The notes under the pieces were generated by a model. That model saw only the letters and a list, made by a program, of their open reading frames with translations, made no database searches and was not told where the DNA came from. The position numbers and the translations under genes are program-made. Below are positions 44,257-52,478 of a DNA stretch of 64,000 nt, piece after piece; position 1 is the stretch's first letter, and the number at the start of each line of letters is the position of its first letter. The DNA comes from Rubrobacter_D sp963840835 (GTDB lineage Bacteria; Actinomycetota; Rubrobacteria; Rubrobacterales; Rubrobacteraceae), in assembly GCA_963840835.1 (NCBI GenBank), contig CAWJAM010000005.1, positions 138,254 through 202,253 of the forward strand. Reading direction: 5' to 3'.

Positions 44257-44655
44257 CTAGCCCTCTCCCCATCCCAGGAACTCCATTTTGTGATCGTCCT
44301 TGTTCCCAAGGTCTACGATACGGAAGATCTTGGTGGGTTTGGGGTTCTCGATCATCACCATGTTGCCATCTGCGTCGTAGGCCTGGATGGCCACACATAG
44401 GTAGTCGCCTGGCTCGTGTTCGTCTCGCACCTCAAGCGTCGTCTCCACAGTGGCCTGCTTCTGACCTCCCCCGTTACCACGCAACTCCAGCGTGTCGTCG
44501 GGGTCGAGACCCCTGGGTCCCAGGTTACCGGGTCGACGCATGCGCCTGAAGATGGCCCTGACGTGGGCCACACCCTCCTCGTCTCTGAGTGCGACAGGCA
44601 CCCGTATCGTGTCGTCTATGGTGTATGTCTTTGGCTCCGTTGGGTTGGCTGGCAA
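44257..44655 (-). CDS. Small beta-rich protein, unknown
   Basis: 132 residues from a TTG with perfect AGGAGG spacing. Strand-rich (DDTIRVPVALRDEEGVAHVRAIFRR; YLCVAIQAYDADGNMV) and reminiscent of an Ig-like module. The layout resembles the 49731-50063 product, but no family is recognised. The longer upstream frame is rejected. Confidence 0.6.
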   Translation of the reverse strand: MPANPTEPKTYTIDDTIRVPVALRDEEGVAHVRAIFRRMRRPGNLGPRGLDPDDTLELRGNGGGQKQATVETTLEVRDEHEPGDYLCVAIQAYDADGNMVMIENPKPTKIFRIVDLGNKDDHKMEFLGWGEG

Positions 44656-44891
44656 GCTGATCCTCCTGCATCGTTGATTGGATCGTCCCAAGGGACTACC
44701 CAAGAGCTTAATCCTTCGGGGTCCCCGGTCAACCTTAGACTTCCCTCTTCCCCTCCCGACCGGATGATCCTCTCCCGACCATGGTGTCATGATACGCACA
44801 TCCAATCGTCAACGGTTGCCCAGTCCATGTGTCGTGTAGGTTAATCCGCTGCGCAAAGGCTCTTAGAACCGCTCCTACCGTATCTGGTTAC

Positions 44892-45721
44892 CTATGAGAG
44901 CGCATCGTCCATTCCCTCGGCAGCACCATCTTGCATATCGGGAAGTACGTGGGCATAGATTGACAGGGTAATGCTCACATCGCTATGACCGAGCATCTCA
45001 CTGACATCAGTCCTAGGTAGGCAAGACTGCCCCCTGTGTAGACGGTTCTATTGACTCTCAGCGTCCGGGCGTCGAGGTCGAGATCCTCCCATCTCAGACC
45101 GAGGGCCTCACCAACCCGAACACCCGTGGTAGCCATCAGCACCCAAAGGGCGTGGAGGTCCGTATCTTGAGCAGCCCTAAGTAGAGCCTTCATCTTTTGA
45201 GCATCAAGAGGTTGTATCTCTGGCTTGGTGATGCGTAGTAGCACCACCGCCATACAGACGTTTAGTGGAACCAACCTCCAACGCACGGCTTGCTTCAACG
45301 ACTTGGACAGGGTCGAGTGCATCTTCAGCACAGATGCAGCAGACAGCCCCTCGTCCAGCTTGGAGCGGTAGAACGATTGGACTTGTAGGGGGTCGAGTTT
45401 GCCTAACCGAACTCTACCTAACGCTGGATTTCAGATGAACACGAACGTTGATCTCGTGCCTAACCCAGGTGCTTTCACGCACCGTATCCCTTATGGAGTC
45501 CAACCAGCGGTCAAGGTACTGAGCGCGGTGAGATGATCGCTATCAAAGATGAGTCCCTCGTTCCCATCGGCGACGGCTTTGGTCAACTTACTAGCTACTT
45601 CTTTACGAGTCTTGCCGTAGACGTACCTACGCTTTCCACCAACTTCGTACTGACCTACCCACCGGCCATCTTTGCAGCGGTAGATGCTCCCCTCTCCCCT
45701 ACCTCGTCTTCTTGCAGCCAC
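44892..45721 (-). pseudogene. Decayed tyrosine recombinase / integrase
   Basis: Pieces of one integrase in several frames. N-terminal arm-binding domain GEGSIYRCKDGRWVGQYEVG (45721 to 45491); core-binding LDRWLDSIRDTVREST and LGRVRLGKLDPLQVQSFYRS; catalytic start TTGVRVGEALGLRWEDLDL with the first Arg. After an internal deletion comes the terminal LGHSDVSITLSIYAHV, with the tyrosine. Box II HxxR is missing, so it is inactive. It sits next to the intact tRNA-Val and likely mediated insertion there. Confidence 0.9.
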
Positions 45722-45759
45722 AACAACCTCCTTAAGCTGTGTTGAAGCTGTCAGCCGGC

Positions 45760-45788
45760 TTAACAGAAGCCCCCGACAATGGTATATT
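45760..45788 (+). promoter_or_regulatory. Promoter of tRNA-Val
   Basis: TTAACA (45760-45765), 17 bases, TATATT (45783-45788), eleven bases before the tRNA. The truncated copy at 41.56 kb has the same boxes with 15-base spacing. Confidence 0.65.
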
Positions 45789-45799
45789 CATCGCCCCAG

Positions 45800-45871
45800 G
45801 GGCGATTAGCTCAGCGGGAGAGCGCTGCCTTCACACGGCAGAGGTCGCTGGTTCGAACCCAGCATCGCCCA
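45800..45871 (+). tRNA. tRNA-Val (CAC)
   Basis: 72-base complete cloverleaf: acceptor GGGCGAT / ATCGCCC, anticodon loop TTCACAC (anticodon CAC, reads GUG), T arm GCTGGTTCGAACCCAGC. CCA is not encoded. It is the only intact member of a three-copy set and the apparent integration target of flanking elements. Confidence 0.96.
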
Positions 45872-46006
45872 CATTCTGAACACGTGCATTTGCAGGATAA
45901 TCAGCGGCACGAGTGTAGCGAACTGGATCCATCCCGATGTCGTCTACACCAGCAGTACACTAACGCATCATTGCGGCCGCGAGCCTTCAAGAACTACGCG
46001 AAGGGC

Positions 46007-47838
46007 TCAAGCCACGGGCTGGTGCCTCTCCGCGATACCGACCAGGGTGTCGGAGATATCTTGCTTCTCCTCGGTGTGCCCCCGCTCGAAGCTCTTCAAC
46101 ACGACCGTTCCCTTCCTGTCGTTCCACCGGTCGACGAAGTAGGTTTCCCTGTACTTGCAGTGGGGACAGTTCGATGCGACCACGAAGGGATAGAGCTGGA
46201 CCCAGCTTCCGTTCCCCAAGTCCATCACCAAGTCGCCTCGGGGCAGTGCCCTGGGGACGTGTAACTTCTCCTGCGGGAAACCCGGGCCGTCTCTCTCCAG
46301 GCGCAGGCACTTGAGCACGAAGTCATCGTTGCGCCGATCGACGTCGAAGTCCTGGACGAGGCGGATAGGGTACCGCGTGAAGAAAGACAGCGCATCCATG
46401 CAACGCTGCAACCTCTCCTGTGCTTCGTTGGAGGCGGCGACGACGTCCTCCTCCATCGTGGGTCCCCGGCCGTGGTGGAAGTCGTTGCGCGCCCTTATGA
46501 GTGCCGCCATGTCGGCGCCGAAGCCCTTAGTCTCCGACCCGACGTTGCGCCTGCTCAGGCTCGTGGCCAGGTGGGGTCCTCGTAGCTACGGAACACCTTC
46601 GCGCACCTCTGGGCTATCAGCTTCCAGGCGCCGAAGGAGATGCCGCCCTGCCACGGCACCTTTAGGTCGAGCTGCGCCCTCCCGTAGTCCGCTTCGTCCA
46701 GTATCGACAACGAGACGGACCCGAGGAACGCGAGGATGTTCTCCGCGTGGCGCAGTTGCTCCCCGTACTTGTCCCTTGGGTCCCAGATGCCCCGCAGCAG
46801 CGACCAGCTGTAGGCAATGGGCAGCGGGTAGGTGTCGGCGATGCGTGTCGGCGACGGCGGGGGATCGACCAGGCTAGCGCCGCCGGCCCCGACACGTTTC
46901 TCGCGCGCCGCTGCTGCCGGCGCTTTGGGCGATGCTGACGGCACCACCTCTGGTGCGTTTTCACCCAGCGCTTCGGTCGGCTCGGTCGGCTCGCCCTCAA
47001 AGGTCTCGGGCGTACCTCCGGCCGGCGCTTCAGTCAGCGTCTCGGGAGATGGCTTAGCGCCGCCCGCAGTCGCGGTGCCCGAGGAGTCGCTCGGCGCCCG
47101 CTGCTGAGTGGTTGCGACCGGGGGTGGTGTCGCGGCCCGCCGATCGTACTGCGCTTCGAAGTTCCGGCGCAGCCGTGCGTCTTCTTCGCGCGCTTCGTGC
47201 ACCCGCCTCTCGAGGCGCACGAGGTAGGCTTCTCGGACCGCGAAGGCGTGGACAACGGAGGCGATGCCGGTGACTACCATTAGTCCAATGAGGAACTGCT
47301 CTGCCCGAGTCCCCGAGGCCACAAAGGCGACGACGAAGATGGCGAAGTACACCAAGCCCCACGCGAGCCACCTGGCGCGCCTTGCCCTTAGCGCGATGTA
47401 GAAGAAGGCGATCCAGCTGAAGATGCCGAAGGTGAAAGTCCAGGCCATCCACAGCGAGTGGCGCAGTTCCCAGCCCCTCCCGAAGGAAGTGAGGGACACG
47501 CCACTCCTCTCCCGCTTGATGAGGTCTAGCCGCAGCAGGTACTCCTTGCGTATCAGGAAGGCGTGGACGATCGATACGGCGCCTAGCAGCACGTTGAAGG
47601 TTAAAGTGGCGTTCGACCAGGCCTGCGACACGCTTACGGAGACGAGCGCGAAGAAGATGAGCGGCATGGCGTAAAGCACCGCCCACAACAACCACCTCGG
47701 ATGGCGCGCCCTGATACCTATGTACGCGAAGGCGATCCAGCTGAAGAAACCGAGAGCGAATGTCCACAAGATCCACAAAGAGTGGCGCCGCTCCCACGCC
47801 CGACCCCTGGATGTAGAAATGCGTTTTCTTCTCAGCAC
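46007..47838 (-). pseudogene. Membrane protein with tandem helix modules and HEPN-like C-terminal part, one-base frameshift
   Basis: Two frames (47838-46555 and 46510-46007) make one protein if one G is added to the GGGG run at 46573-46576. The N terminus repeats a roughly 110-residue two-helix module (GRAWERRHSLWILWTFALG... and GRGWELRHSLWMAWTFTFG...). A coiled, Pro/Thr-rich linker follows, then a helical domain (YPLPIAYSWSLLRGIWD). The C-terminal part has RNDFHHGRGP, like HEPN-type RN..xH segments, and a CPHCKYRETYFVD knuckle. GTG start after GGAGG. It could be an artefact of sequencing or a dead gene; possibly defence-related, but unproved. Confidence 0.7.
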
Positions 47839-47872
47839 CCGGATAACCTCCGTACCGCTACCTAAACTGCTA

Positions 47873-47995
47873 TCAAAGATCTCCTCGTTGCCTTTTGGAG
47901 TTGAGGTTGTTCATCTCGTGGAGGTCCTGGGCCTGCCACCCGCATGCCTCCAATTGAAGGTCTATCTTCGCCCACACTCGTTCCTCAGGGTTCAT
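47873..47995 (-). pseudogene. N-terminal remnant of a type I restriction HsdR-like helicase
   Basis: A 40-codon frame starting MNPEERVWAKIDLQLEACGW, continuing QAQDLHEMNN. This is the characteristic opening of HsdR and related DEAD/DEAH restriction subunits (EERAR.KID..LE.AGW..QD..EMN). The remainder is gone. Ribosome-site-like AGAGGT precedes the ATG. Confidence 0.6.
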
Positions 47996-48104
47996 GACTT
48001 TTGTCTACCTCTTTCCTTAGCGGCTCTCTTGCCATGCTTCCCCCTCTTCTGTCGGTAGTCTGTTCTGGCCCCGAGTATGCACCATTGCCTAGCCGCGCTG
48101 AGGG

Positions 48105-48140
48105 CTATTCACCCAACGTCGTAGAGTTTGTGAACGTCGT
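48105..48140 (-). repeat. Family B repeat, copy 1
   Basis: CTATTCACCCAACGTCGTAG then TTTGTGAACG. First copy of the 45-75 bp family limited to the last 16 kb of the window; no gene lies directly 5' of it. Confidence 0.6.
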
Positions 48141-48155
48141 AAGCGGGGCGGGACG

Positions 48156-48199
48156 TATACCCTTAGAGGGGCCGCGAACGCCGACCAGCGGAGACCGAG
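48156..48199 (+). repeat. Duplicated leader before the 98-residue gene
   Basis: GTATACCCTTAGAGGGG followed by CGCGAACG and AGCGGAGACCGAGG; nearly identical to 48717-48760. Contains a small CCCTT / AGGGG hairpin and ends next to the ribosome site. Confidence 0.75.
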
Positions 48200-48215
48200 G
48201 AGGGGAGCCTAGAGG

Positions 48216-48512
48216 ATGCCGTTCGACCGAAGACAAAGGCGGGTGGTGGTGGAGGTCCTCGTGGTGGCCTCGCTGATGCTGGCAACGCTCGGGTTGGGCT
48301 ATCTGGTCCTGGCCGCCTCCCCCGAAGAAGACCGGCTGGTGACGAAGGGCATCCAGCAGATAGTGATCTGCGAAGGACCGCGTAAGAGCGGAGACATCTG
48401 GTACAAGATCACGGATGAGATACCGGGCGCCGAGAGCGGGGAGTGGGGCGTCGAGAAGGACGGAGACTGTAGAGTCATGCGCCACTACGCCGATACCGGA
48501 CCGGCAGACTAG
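48216..48512 (+). CDS. Small membrane-anchored or exported protein, unknown
   Basis: 98 residues: basic start FDRRQRRVVV, one helix (EVLVVASLMLATLGLGYLVLAA), and a short soluble domain with VICEGPRKSGDIWYKI. No known family. First cargo gene of the repeat-separated series, with a family B copy after it. Confidence 0.6.
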   Translation: MPFDRRQRRVVVEVLVVASLMLATLGLGYLVLAASPEEDRLVTKGIQQIVICEGPRKSGDIWYKITDEIPGAESGEWGVEKDGDCRVMRHYADTGPAD

Positions 48513-48567
48513 GAGTCTCAGGCCCCGCTAATGCCTCCCGCCACCGGACCTGGGGCCTGAGACTCCT
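48511..48567. terminator. 16-base perfect inverted repeat after the 98-residue gene
   Basis: Arms AGGAGTCTCAGGCCCC (48511-48526) and its complement (48552-48567) around a 25-base loop. A strong hairpin that starts inside the stop codon; no T run follows. Confidence 0.6.
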
Positions 48568-48600
48568 ATTCACCCAACTTCGTAGAAGAGGCGTTCTCGG
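48566..48600 (-). repeat. Family B repeat, copy 2
   Basis: CTATTCACCCAACTTCGTAG then AGAGGCGTTCTCGG, 54 bases past a rightward gene. Confidence 0.75.
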
Positions 48601-48716
48601 GGCGGGCTGATCGAGGCCAGGAAGCGGGTGCGACTGAATGAGGAGCGGGACGGCGTGTCAGGAGCGTCGTAGGTGCGCCGTCCCTCGTCTTAGTGAGTGT
48701 CTCCGCGGGGCTGCTC

Positions 48717-48760
48717 CGTATACCCTTAGAGGGGTCGCGAACGTCGGCTAGCGGAGACCG
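48717..48760 (+). repeat. Duplicated leader before the Wzz-like gene
   Basis: Second copy of the 48156-48199 block, differing at a few positions, ending just before the ribosome site of the next gene. Shared regulation is likely. Confidence 0.75.
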
Positions 48761-48775
48761 AGGGGAGGCCGGGGC

Positions 48776-49636
48776 ATGAAGATGCGTATGCTGCTGGGGG
48801 CGGTGGTGCTCGTCGCGATGGTCGTGACCGCTGTTTCTGCGACTAGGCCACCGACCTACGAGGCGTCCGCTCTGCTGATGGTGGGCCAGAAGGAACTAAG
48901 CGATGGGAAGATACCTCTCATCCCCCTCGCCCCCGCGCCCGAAACTCTCCAGCAGCTCACCCACACCATGGTGGTGGCGATCGAGAGCCGCCCCGTGGCC
49001 GAGGAGGCCATCAGGCGCCTGAGGCCTGAGCTGTCCCCGGACCAACTCCTGAACAACCTGACCGTAGAGCAGGTCGAGACCTCGCAGTTCATCCAACTGA
49101 GCTATGCGGATAGCGATCCGGGGAGGGCCGAAGAGGTCGTCAACACGGTCGGACAGGTGTCCTCCGAGCGCATCTCCAACACGAGCGCGGCCGCCACCAA
49201 CATAAAGGCCACCGTCTACGAAAGGGCGATAACCCCCGCTTCCCCGGTAAGCCCCAAGCCCTGGAGAAACGGCGTCCTTACGCTGGTGGTGGGGCTGGTG
49301 CTCTGCGCGGGGCGCGCCCTTGCCCTGCCGGGCGTCGGCACAAGGGTCGCAGGCACACTCGGCGAACGGCCCTCCCGCCAAGGGGTCGGCCAAGCGGGGG
49401 TGCTCGGCAGGCGGCACAGGGACTACAGCATAGTCGAGCGCATCAAGGAGAAGAAGCTGCTTCGGGCGCTCGGGCGCCGCGGGAAGCTGACGGCGGTAGA
49501 GGCGGCGATAGTGACCTCGCTTTCGGTGGAGGAGGCCGATCGGATACTCTCCGAGTTGGCGCATAATGGACACCTGAAGGTCACGGTTGAGCACGGCAAG
49601 CTGCTCTATTCGTTCTGGGAGCACGATGCTCCCTGA
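48776..49636 (+). CDS. Wzz/YveK-like chain-length protein fused to a C-terminal winged helix
   Basis: 286 residues. A membrane helix, then an extracytoplasmic Wzz-like domain (YEASALLMVGQKE, ISNTSAAATNIKATVYERAITPASPVSPKP, the latter with the Pro-rich motif before the second helix). A second helix (GVLTLVVGLVLCAGRALAL) follows. The cytoplasmic end is not a kinase but a winged-helix-like segment (KKLLRALGRRGKLTAVEAAIVTSLSVEEADRILSELAHNG). The pairing of a polysaccharide co-polymerase with a DNA-binding-like domain is unusual. Confidence 0.75.
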   Translation: MKMRMLLGAVVLVAMVVTAVSATRPPTYEASALLMVGQKELSDGKIPLIPLAPAPETLQQLTHTMVVAIESRPVAEEAIRRLRPELSPDQLLNNLTVEQVETSQFIQLSYADSDPGRAEEVVNTVGQVSSERISNTSAAATNIKATVYERAITPASPVSPKPWRNGVLTLVVGLVLCAGRALALPGVGTRVAGTLGERPSRQGVGQAGVLGRRHRDYSIVERIKEKKLLRALGRRGKLTAVEAAIVTSLSVEEADRILSELAHNGHLKVTVEHGKLLYSFWEHDAP

Positions 49637-49640
49637 AGAC

Positions 49641-49672
49641 CTATTCACCCGAGTGCGTGGAAGGCTAATGGG
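49641..49672 (-). repeat. Family B repeat, copy 3
   Basis: CTATTCACCCGAGTGCGTGG then AAGGC, beginning four bases after the stop of the Wzz-like gene. Confidence 0.75.
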
Positions 49673-49730
49673 ACCACACCGAGCACAGCAGATTCCCTTT
49701 GGTGCGCTAACAGTCCCCGAGGCGTAGAAT

Positions 49731-50063
49731 GTGCCTAGTATGGCTTACGCGCCGGGACAAACCGTCGAGGTGTGCCTAGAGTTCGACCTGCCGCCCGCGC
49801 GGGGGCTGCGCTGCGTCGTGGCCATCTTCGAAAACGAGTGCGGGGACGTCATGGAGTTGACGGACGTGCCCGCCAGCGTATCGGAGTGCGTCCTGCAGAA
49901 GCCCACGCAGACCGCACTGCGGGGTCGGGCAGACTACCCAGGGCTCTACGAACTGAAGCGCCTAAGCGTGGAGCACCTCTCGGGTGTCACCCACGTGGAT
50001 CCTCCGGGGATCAGCTTCGAGGTTAGAGGCACCCCAGAAGTCGTGGGGTGGCGCCTGAGATGA
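49731..50063 (+). CDS. Small beta-rich protein, unknown
   Basis: 110 residues; strands GQTVEVCLEFDLP, RGLRCVVAIFENECGDVMEL and PPGISFEVRG suggest an Ig-like fold. It resembles the 44257-44655 product in layout. GTG 49731 or ATG 49740 may start it. A family B copy begins four bases after the stop. Confidence 0.6.
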   Translation: MPSMAYAPGQTVEVCLEFDLPPARGLRCVVAIFENECGDVMELTDVPASVSECVLQKPTQTALRGRADYPGLYELKRLSVEHLSGVTHVDPPGISFEVRGTPEVVGWRLR

Positions 50064-50066
50064 GTA

Positions 50067-50110
50067 CTATTCGCCCAACGTCGTAGAAGAGAAATTCTCG
50101 GAAGTTCAGA
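50067..50110 (-). repeat. Family B repeat, copy 4
   Basis: CTATTCGCCCAACGTCGTAG then GAGAAATTCTCGGAAGTTC. Confidence 0.75.
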
Positions 50111-50252
50111 TGCAGGATCGTGCATAGAATGACCTCCCAGAGACGTGTGAATGGCTTCTGAGGCCGCTCACGCCGCGTGCGAGGGCTCTACATATAGTGG
50201 TGCTGCATAAAGATCCGAGCATGTGAATAAACCCCGGTCCTATCGAGCGTCC

Positions 50253-50293
50253 GGATTTCGCAGAAAACCTTTCCACGCACTCCGGTGAATAAG
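50253..50293 (+). repeat. Family B repeat, copy 5
   Basis: GGATTTCGCAGAAAACC then TTCCACGCACTCCGGTGAAT. The orientation flips here relative to copies 1-4. The gap 50064-50449 otherwise holds a strong AAGGAGGTG site with only a 23-codon frame behind it. Confidence 0.75.
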
Positions 50294-50449
50294 ATAAGAG
50301 GAAGGAGGTGCTAGACTCCGGGGACAGGCGCGCCGGAGGATCCGGCCTTCCCCGTTGTTTGGAGAGCCAGGATAGATAGCCAGTTCAACAGTTGCGGCGC
50401 GCGTGGCGCGACGAAAGCGCCGTCCGGCCTCGTCCTCTCCACCCTCGGC

Positions 50450-50749
50450 TTGCTCCTGCTCGGCCTGCTGGCCAACCTCTCCTCGCATGAAGAGGTCTAC
50501 GCCAATCCCGAGTACGGCTTCTCGGTGCTCGCCCTCTTCGGCGCTGCGGGGTGCATCGGGCACCTGGCTTCCAGCCTCTCCCAGCGTCCTGGTGCTCTGG
50601 ACTTCGCCTGCCGACTTCCCTTTCGGGTTCTGCCGACCGCGGCCGTACTCGGGAGCGTGTCGCGTAGCATCAGCGAGTGGCCCGTACTGGTAGCCCTCCT
50701 CTTTGGACCCCTCGTCTTCCTCCTCTCCGGCCTCGGCGGCTGGGTGTAG
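50450..50749 (+). CDS. Membrane protein, possibly N-terminally truncated
   Basis: 99 residues with three hydrophobic stretches (LLLLGLLANL, FSVLALFGAAGCIGHLASSL, LVALLFGPLVFLLSGLGG). The open frame extends upstream without a start codon, so the gene may have lost its beginning. Unknown family. Confidence 0.4.
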   Translation: MLLLGLLANLSSHEEVYANPEYGFSVLALFGAAGCIGHLASSLSQRPGALDFACRLPFRVLPTAAVLGSVSRSISEWPVLVALLFGPLVFLLSGLGGWV

Positions 50750-50823
50750 CCCGGCACGCCTCGCGACCCGCGGGGCTCGCACCTTCGCCCCTACACCACG
50801 CCAGACACAGGAGGCGGCGACAC

Positions 50824-51624
50824 ATGCTCGACTCTTTGAGGAACCTTTTCGACCCGCTCTTTAGCATCATGGGGATTACGCTCACGACCCTCCACGGTTG
50901 GGGCGCGCCCTGGTGGCTCGCCATCGTCATGCTCACAGTCGTCGTGCGTACCCTACTCTTCCCGGTCACCTACCGGCAGGTCCAGAGCATGCGCAAGATG
51001 CAGGAGCTCAAACCGGATATGGACAGGATCAAGGCCGACCACAAAGACGACGTCCCAAAACAGCGGGAGGAGATAGCTAGGCTCTACCAGGAGCGTAAGG
51101 TAAACCCGCTCGGGGGTTGCCTGCCCATATTCGTGCAGATCCCCCTCTTCCTGGTGCTCTACTACACGATAAGGCAGTTCGACAAGCTCGACAGCTTCCA
51201 GACCGGCGGCCTGTTCTGGTTCACGGACCTGACCGTCGCAGACCCGCTGTTCATACTTCCCGTCGCCTACGTCGTGACCATGATGGCATCCCAGGAGCTG
51301 GCCATGAGGAACACGGTCGCCCAGCAGAAGCAGATCATGCGCTTCATGCCCATAGTCTTCGGCTTTTTTCTGGCCAGATTCCCCGCTGGGCTCTTCGTCT
51401 ACTGGGTGACCTCAAACCTCATCACCTTCTGCCAGAACTACGTCATCTACCGCCACGCGCCACACCCGCCCATCGCAGAGGCTGACCCCGCGGCAGTCCC
51501 CGAAGATACCACCCGGAAAGAACAGGGAGAGAAAGGCGTGCCAGCTCCGAAAACTGCTGCGGGCTCGACTAAGAGTGGCAGGGCGAAGAGCAGGAAGAAA
51601 AAGGGCGCAAGTAAGAAGAGGTGA
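50824..51624 (+). CDS. yidC: YidC/Oxa1-family membrane insertase (second copy type)
   Basis: 266 residues: a first helix near HGWGAPWWLAIVMLTVVVRTLLFP, then a cytoplasmic coil RKMQELKPDMDRIKADHKDD. The family core NPLGGCLPIFVQIPLFLVLYY and later helices FMPIVFGFFLARFPAGLFVYWVTSN follow. The tail is basic (SGRAKSRKKKGASKKR). It is not next to rpmH-rnpA, so it is probably an extra YidC. The ATG follows GGAGGCGG. Confidence 0.92.
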   Translation: MLDSLRNLFDPLFSIMGITLTTLHGWGAPWWLAIVMLTVVVRTLLFPVTYRQVQSMRKMQELKPDMDRIKADHKDDVPKQREEIARLYQERKVNPLGGCLPIFVQIPLFLVLYYTIRQFDKLDSFQTGGLFWFTDLTVADPLFILPVAYVVTMMASQELAMRNTVAQQKQIMRFMPIVFGFFLARFPAGLFVYWVTSNLITFCQNYVIYRHAPHPPIAEADPAAVPEDTTRKEQGEKGVPAPKTAAGSTKSGRAKSRKKKGASKKR

Positions 51625-51643
51625 TGGCAAGAACGCCCCTACA

Positions 51644-51690
51644 GGTGAACTTCGTGGAATTAACCTTCCACGCACTCCGGTGAATAAGGG
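51644..51690 (+). repeat. Family B repeat, copy 6
   Basis: GTGAACTTCGTGGAATTAACC then TTCCACGCACTCCGGTGAAT; 53 bases 3' of a leftward gene. Confidence 0.8.
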
Positions 51691-51742
51691 CATAAGGAGG
51701 AGGGCCAGGGCGCAGTCTCGGCCCCCTAGCCCTTTGCTCTGT

Positions 51743-52225
51743 CTACCACGTCCTCTCGCAGTCGTCTCCCACTATGTCCTTCCAGTCGACGTCCGCTATG
51801 TCGTGCCTACCAGCGCCACAACTGACGATGTCGCGAGCAGCCGTACGGTTGGCGGTGGTTAAGAAGTCGTTGCCGTCGCCGCCCGTAAGGGTGTCTACAG
51901 CGGAGTCGCCGGGCCACGGACCATCGAACAACATATCGACGCCCGGTCCACCCGATATGACGTCTGCACCAGGGCCGCCGTCCAGGATGCCGATCGCTCG
52001 TGATGATACGGGGTCGTCGTTACCCGGACCGCCACTTATTACGTCATTACCCCCTCGGCCCTCGATCCAGTCGGTGCCCCCCCTGCCGAACAGTTCGTCT
52101 GAGCCCTTGGTACCGATGAGGGTGTCGGGACCATTAGTTCCGATCTTGGTGATCGCCAGCGCAACCCCACTTGCCACCAACAGGGTCAGAGCCATTGCGG
52201 CCACCATCAATATGGTGCGTTTCAT
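51743..52225 (-). CDS. Exported RTX-like calcium-binding repeat protein
   Basis: 160 residues. Signal peptide (KRTILMVAAMALTLLVASGVALA) then GGxGxDx-type nonapeptides: GTNGPDTLIG, GRGGTDWIEG, GRGGNDVISG, GGPGADVISG, GGDGNDFLTT. The signal peptide and leader match the beta-helix gene at 53732. Likely surface-exposed; no toxin domain. Confidence 0.85.
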   Translation of the reverse strand: MKRTILMVAAMALTLLVASGVALAITKIGTNGPDTLIGTKGSDELFGRGGTDWIEGRGGNDVISGGPGNDDPVSSRAIGILDGGPGADVISGGPGVDMLFDGPWPGDSAVDTLTGGDGNDFLTTANRTAARDIVSCGAGRHDIADVDWKDIVGDDCERTW

Positions 52226-52304
52226 CATCTATCCTTCCTCTTGGTTCTGGGCCTCTGCCCGCTGTTGGAAGGTACCGTATCAAGATTGTGCGTTACGGCA
52301 CATC

Positions 52305-52420
52305 CCGCAAACGGCGTATCTTTGCCGTTGCTTGGAGTTGCTAGCGTGCTGCGAACTTTCTAGAACTCCGTTTGGGCGAACTTCTGAGAATTGCCCTTCC
52401 ACGCACTCGGGTGAATAGGG
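52305..52420 (+). repeat. Leader homology plus family B repeat, copy 7
   Basis: 52305-52350 matches 55200-55244 (AAACGG..TATCTTTGC, GTTGCTAG). 52351-52420 is a full-length family B copy: GCGAACTTTCTAGAACTCCG, then GCGAACTTCTGAGAATTGCC, then TTCCACGCACTCGGGTGAAT. Confidence 0.8.
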
Positions 52421-52478
52421 AACCGGAGTGGCGCGCTAGGCACGTTCTATGGGGGTGAACCTACAGAGTGAGCGGCCC

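Noticed and set aside
44892..45721. Integron integrase
   Set aside because: The pieces match a phage/ICE-type tyrosine recombinase with an arm-binding N-terminal domain; no IntI-specific insert is seen, and it is inactive.
50240..50782. 180-codon leftward frame
   Set aside because: Charged, low-complexity product antisense to a better membrane-protein frame; its end is encoded by a family B repeat.
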